A DNA stretch of 9,204 bases from NCBI GenBank assembly GCA_937914785.1, contig CALGIV010000299.1, positions 1 through 9,204 of the forward strand. Reading direction: 5' to 3'. Within the stretch, counting starts at the first letter, position 1. Each line of letters begins with the position of its first letter. Both the position numbers and the translations under genes were made by a program. Below are positions 6,170 to 9,204 of the stretch, one piece after another. This stretch comes from an uncultured Eubacteriaceae bacterium (GTDB lineage: Bacteria; Bacillota; Clostridia; Eubacteriales; UBA1433). The notes under the pieces were generated by a model that was not told the origin of the DNA, searched no databases, and saw nothing but the letters and a program-made list of their open reading frames with translations.

Positions 6170-7407
6170 ATGCAAAAAGAAAAACTGGTACTCGCCTATT
6201 CGGGCGGATTGGATACATCGACCATTATTCCCTGGCTGAAGGAAAACTACAACTTTGAAATTTATGCCATCTGCGTCGACGTCGGCCAGACGGACGAATT
6301 GGACGGCCTGATTCAACGCGGATATGAATGCGGCGCCGACTATGTCGAAATCGTCAACGTAACCGACGAACTCGTCAACGACTTTATCTTTCCGATGCTG
6401 AAAGCCGGTTCGATGTATGAAAACAAATACCAGACGTGTGCTCTTCCGATCTGCTGGGCACTTCAATCGCCCGGCCGCTGATCGCGAAAACCCTCGTAAC
6501 AAAGGCTCGCGAATTCGGCGCAACGGCAATCTGCCACGGCGCAACGGGCAAAGGCAACGACCAGGTTCGTTTCGACTTGGGCATCTGGGCGCTTGCACCG
6601 GAAATGAAGATCATCGCACCCTGGCGTGTCTGGGATATCAAATCGCGCGAAGATGCCGTCGATTACTGTATTGAACACGACAACAAATTAAATATGCCGG
6701 CCAACCAGCTCTACAGCCGCGATAAGAACATCTGGCACTTGAGCCACGAAGGGTTGGAACTCGAAAAGCCCGATACCGCGCCGGATTACGACCGCCTGCT
6801 GATGTTGTGTGCAACACCGGAAAAAGCACCGGATCAGGCAGAAATCGTCGATATCTATTTCGACAAAGGAATTCCAACCAGGCTAAACGGCAAAGAGATC
6901 GGCGGTGTGGACCTAGTTTTTGAACTAAACAAGGTCGCGGGCAAACATGGCGTAGGCGTCATCGATATGGTCGAAAACCGTGTCGTCGGTATGAAAAGCC
7001 GCGGCATTTATGAAACACCGGGCGGAACCGTGCTCTATTACGCACACAATGAACTCGAACGCCTCTGCCTCGACCGCCAGACGTATTCGTTTAAAGCGAC
7101 GGCGTCCGTCACATTCTCGGAACTCGTATACAACGGCATGTGGTTTACCCCGCTGCGCGAAGCGATCAGTGCTTTTGTCGACAAAACGCAGGAAAACGTC
7201 ACAGGCAACGTCAAGTTAAAACTGTATAAAGGCAATATCATTCCGCAAGGCGTCACATCGCCGTACTCACTCTACAGCGAGGAAATCTCCAGCTTTACGA
7301 CCGGTTCGCTCTACGACCACAAAGATGCCGAAGGATTTATTAAACTTTACGGCCTGCCGCTGCGCGTGCGCGCGATGATGCAACAACAGACAAAGGATTT
7401 GGAATAA
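6170..7407 (+). CDS. argG: Argininosuccinate synthase ArgG, frame broken by adapter bases
   Basis: Cytoplasmic enzyme joining citrulline and aspartate with ATP to form argininosuccinate, AMP and pyrophosphate. AGGAGG (6157-6162) lies 7 bases before the ATG. Residues 1-87 are read from 6170-6430, with the PP-loop AYSGGLDTS (9-17). Twenty extra bases (6431-6450) then shift the frame, giving a false tail that stops at 6481. The true frame resumes at 6451 with LLGTSIARPLIAK and runs to the stop at 7407, including HGATGKGNDQVRF (116-128 after repair), SRDKNIWHLSHEG and a complete C-terminus. MYENKY joined to LLGTSIARPL is the expected family sequence. Without the insertion the protein is 405 residues, the normal length. 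The inserted bases match the Illumina adapter, so I infer the gene is intact in the organism. The argH start codon follows the stop directly. Confidence 0.95.
6431..6452 (+). other. Illumina TruSeq adapter remnant inside argG
   Basis: The 22 bases end in GTGTGCTCTTCCGATCT, identical to the 3' end of the TruSeq read-2/index adapter. The final CT also fits the native CTG codon, so the net insertion is 20 bases (6431-6450). It falls exactly at the argG frame break. The peptides it encodes (CALPI, CSSDL; RSEEHTS and DRKSTR on the other strand) are familiar adapter-derived peptides in draft assemblies. This is a sequencing or assembly artefact, not genomic DNA. Confidence 0.95.
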
Positions 7408-8796
7408 ATGAAACTATGGGACAATGCATTTGATACGACGGCCAGTGCGCTGGCGGAAGAGTTTAACCGCTCGATTTCATTCGACAAACGGCTTTACACC
7501 TACGATATTGCCGGCACGCTCGCACACGTCAAAATGCTGAAAAAACAACATATTATACCAGAAGATGAGGCGGATGAAATCCTGTTCGCCTTAAACGAAC
7601 TTTTAAGCGATATTCAAAGCGGCGAGGTTATTATTGACGAAAGTTATGAAGATATTCACTCCTACGTCGAGCTTTACCTGACTGAAAAGATCGGCGACAG
7701 CGCAAAGAAAATGCACACCGGCCGCAGCCGCAACGACCAAGTTGCGCTGGATATGCGATTGTTCGTCATTCAAGAAACCAGACGGCTGAAAAGCGGCCTG
7801 GATGAGCTGATTACTGCAATGATCGCCAAGGCATCCGACGCTACGGAAGATATTATGCCGGCTTTTACCCATCTGCGCAAAGCGCAGCCAACGACGTTTG
7901 CGCATTACATCTGCGCCTACATCGAGATGTTTCTGCGCGATTTAAAGCGCATTGCCGCCATAGAAGAAGATTGCCTTGAGGCGATGCCGCTCGGCAGCGG
8001 CGCCTGCTGTGGCAATACTTACGATATCGACCGCGAATACGTCGCCGAACTCCTGGGCTTTTCAGACGTCACACACAATAGCATTGACGGCGTCTCCGAC
8101 CGCGACTACATGCTCGATATGCTGTACGCCCTGTCGATGATGATGATGCATATCAGCCGCTACTGCGAAGAACTCATCCTGTTTACGTCCGAACAATATG
8201 CATTCTTTACCATCGGCAATGCGTTTTGTTCCGGTTCCAGTATGATGCCGCAGAAGAAAAACCCCGATATGGCCGAATTACTGCGCGGCAAAACCGGCCG
8301 CGTCTACGGTGCACTGATACAAATGCTGACGACGATGAAGGCGCAACCACTGAGCTATAATAAAGATATGCAGGAAGATAAAGAATTCTTTTTTGACGCC
8401 ATCGATACGGCGAATAAATGTTTGAAAATCTTTACGGCGATGTTCGAAAGCGTCACGCTCAATAAAGAGACGGCTTACCGCGCCGCAAGAGACAGCTACA
8501 TCACGGCTGTGGATGCAGCCGACTATCTCGTTAAAAAAGGGCTGCCATTTCGCGACGCGTATAAAAAAGCTGCCGGCCTCGTCAATTATTGCATCGATAA
8601 TAATAAATACTTTCATGAGTTGACCGCCGAAGAACTGCATCAGGCCGGCGGATTTGATAAAAAGCTGCTCAAAGCCATCACAGTCGAGCACTCTATCAAA
8701 CAACGCCGACAAACCGGAGGCCCTGCACCGGAAGCGGTGAAAAAAAGTTTAGCGCATTACAAAGCACAACTAAATAAAATTTTATCACAGAATTAA
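7408..8796 (+). CDS. argH: Argininosuccinate lyase
   Basis: 462 residues, the usual length. Cytoplasmic tetrameric lyase of the aspartase/fumarase superfamily that splits argininosuccinate into arginine and fumarate, the last step of arginine synthesis. Three conserved regions are visible: HTGRSRNDQ (103-111), THLRKAQPT (153-161, containing the family histidine) and the signature GSSMMPQKKNPD (276-287), whose serine pair includes the catalytic serine on the mobile loop. EDIHSYVE (81-88) and the GGPAPEAV region near residue 437 are also typical. The N-terminus (MKLWDNAFDT) matches the start of family members, supporting this ATG. The gene starts directly after the argG stop codon with no gap; an AAGGA lies upstream within argG, so translation is probably coupled. 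A terminator overlaps its stop codon. Confidence 0.97.
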   Translation: MKLWDNAFDTTASALAEEFNRSISFDKRLYTYDIAGTLAHVKMLKKQHIIPEDEADEILFALNELLSDIQSGEVIIDESYEDIHSYVELYLTEKIGDSAKKMHTGRSRNDQVALDMRLFVIQETRRLKSGLDELITAMIAKASDATEDIMPAFTHLRKAQPTTFAHYICAYIEMFLRDLKRIAAIEEDCLEAMPLGSGACCGNTYDIDREYVAELLGFSDVTHNSIDGVSDRDYMLDMLYALSMMMMHISRYCEELILFTSEQYAFFTIGNAFCSGSSMMPQKKNPDMAELLRGKTGRVYGALIQMLTTMKAQPLSYNKDMQEDKEFFFDAIDTANKCLKIFTAMFESVTLNKETAYRAARDSYITAVDAADYLVKKGLPFRDAYKKAAGLVNYCIDNNKYFHELTAEELHQAGGFDKKLLKAITVEHSIKQRRQTGGPAPEAVKKSLAHYKAQLNKILSQN

Positions 8797-8827
8797 AACG
8801 GGACTGCGAGCAGTCTCGTTTTGTTTT
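8795..8827 (+). terminator. Rho-independent terminator of argGH
   Basis: AAAACGGGACTG (8795-8806) pairs with CAGTCTCGTTTT (8811-8822) as a 12-bp stem with one G-T pair and loop CGAG, followed by a T-rich tail to 8827. The stem begins in the last two bases of the argH stop codon. Confidence 0.88.
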
Positions 8828-8987
8828 GTGAACTCTGAAAATTTTAAAACAAATTTACGCAACAACATGATTATTTTAACTCCAAAGCCCTATATTCAAA
8901 ACTAATCTATCCTCAAGAGACAAACAGGCAACCAATAACAATTCAAGTTGATTAAGACTCCAAAGAAATACCTGAAAGAATCCAGCT
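8828..8987. other. Intergenic stretch without recognisable gene
   Basis: AT-rich and relatively poor in G on the + strand, like 97-281. No start site with a ribosome binding site, no coding-like frame and no RNA fold was found. It precedes the structured repeat region. Confidence 0.45.
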
Positions 8988-9165
8988 ATGAAAAAGCAGG
9001 GGCGTTCTTCAACACATATTGAACGCTTAAAGGAAGCAGGGCGGAAAATTGGCCGATACATGCACGGCCAATTTTAGCTTTGCGTCGCAGCCCACCTAAA
9101 GGCTGCGGCGTGCGAAGCGACGGACGGCTTCCGCTTAAGCATTCAACACTCCCCTGCTTTTTCAT
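8988..9165. repeat. Structured element with inverted arms and two internal hairpins
   Basis: ATGAAAAAGCAGGGG (8988-9002) is the exact reverse complement of 9151-9165. The similarity continues inward: TTGAACGCTTAA plus GGAAGC (9019-9037) against the complement of 9127-9144. Between the arms are two hairpins: AAAATTGGCCG/CGGCCAATTTT (9045-9055 with 9065-9075, 11 bp perfect) and CGTCGCAGCC/GGCTGCGGCG (9083-9092 with 9101-9110, one G-T pair). This looks like a structured intergenic element or two inverted copies of a repeat. The right arm runs into the terminal repeat. No transposase is present. Confidence 0.6.
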
Positions 9166-9204
9166 CCGCCGGCGGCTTTTTGCCGCGCTTTTCAGCTGTT
9201 GGAA
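9151..9204. repeat. Dispersed hairpin repeat, copy C (cut by the window end)
   Basis: Matches 1-54 in the same orientation with two differences. CCGCCGGCGG (9166-9175) is a perfect palindrome here, and the CGCGCTTTTC left stem is present, but the right stem is cut off after GAA at 9204. The loop reads AGCTGTTG instead of AGCTGATG. Confidence 0.8.

Noticed and set aside
6128..6678. Several minus-strand and alternate-frame open frames across argG
   Set aside because: They are shadows of argG, and those crossing 6431-6452 contain adapter peptides such as RSEEHTS and DRKSTR.
6436..7407. A separate short ArgG starting at GTG 6436
   Set aside because: The first residues (MCSSD) are translated adapter bases; no ribosome binding site is present and the PP-loop half would be missing.
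8876..9061. A 61-residue minus-strand open frame at the right end
   Set aside because: No start signal or conserved features, and it ends in the inverted-repeat element.
8988..9077. A 29-residue + strand open frame (MKKQGRSSTHIERLKEAG...)
   Set aside because: It runs from one inverted arm through a perfect hairpin, has no clear ribosome binding site and no recognisable family; the repeat structure explains the sequence.
1..9204. Repeats at the two ends as a CRISPR array or as terminal repeats of one large insertion sequence
   Set aside because: Only three dispersed copies without regular spacers, the end copies are direct and not inverted, and the interior consists of housekeeping genes with no transposase.

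Overview
The window reads as chromosomal DNA of a Bacillota-type bacterium. The protein-coding part has mixed base composition, start sites carry AGGAGG-like ribosome binding sites, and promoters are TTGACA/TATAAT-like. Protein style hints at a diderm Firmicute (Negativicutes), but no marker here proves that. The sequence looks like a draft or metagenome contig: it begins and ends in two copies of the same dispersed repeat, and it carries an Illumina adapter remnant inside a housekeeping gene.

Layout. 1-357 holds a hairpin-bearing repeat, a G-poor stretch without genes, and a near-consensus promoter followed by three TTACTAA repeats. 358-1213 is an overlapping two-gene cassette: an uncharacterised 168-aa protein and a small GIY-YIG-like protein with a degenerate motif. 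A second copy of the hairpin repeat follows. 1424-5713 is a leftward gene cluster: RluD-type pseudouridine synthase, then a class A penicillin-binding protein with a lipoprotein-type signal, then the ribosome-associated ATPase YchF, closed by a strong terminator at 1336-1371. Upstream of it on the same strand, 5816-6005 encodes what I interpret as 6S RNA, recognised by its long-range rod-like pairing and its own TATAAT promoter. 6170-8796 is the rightward argG-argH operon (last two steps of arginine synthesis), with a promoter, a candidate arginine operator and a terminator. 8828-9204 has no convincing gene; it contains nested inverted repeats and another copy of the terminal repeat.

How it works together. 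The leftward cluster serves growth-related functions (rRNA modification, cell-wall synthesis, ribosome-associated ATPase) next to the RNA-polymerase regulator 6S RNA. The rightward operon converts citrulline plus aspartate to arginine plus fumarate. The cassette at the left is accessory in character, being bracketed by the repeat.

Most important caution: argG appears frameshifted only because 20 extra bases (6431-6450) match the end of the TruSeq adapter. Removing them restores a full 405-residue ArgG, so the gene should not be read as a real pseudogene or as two genes.
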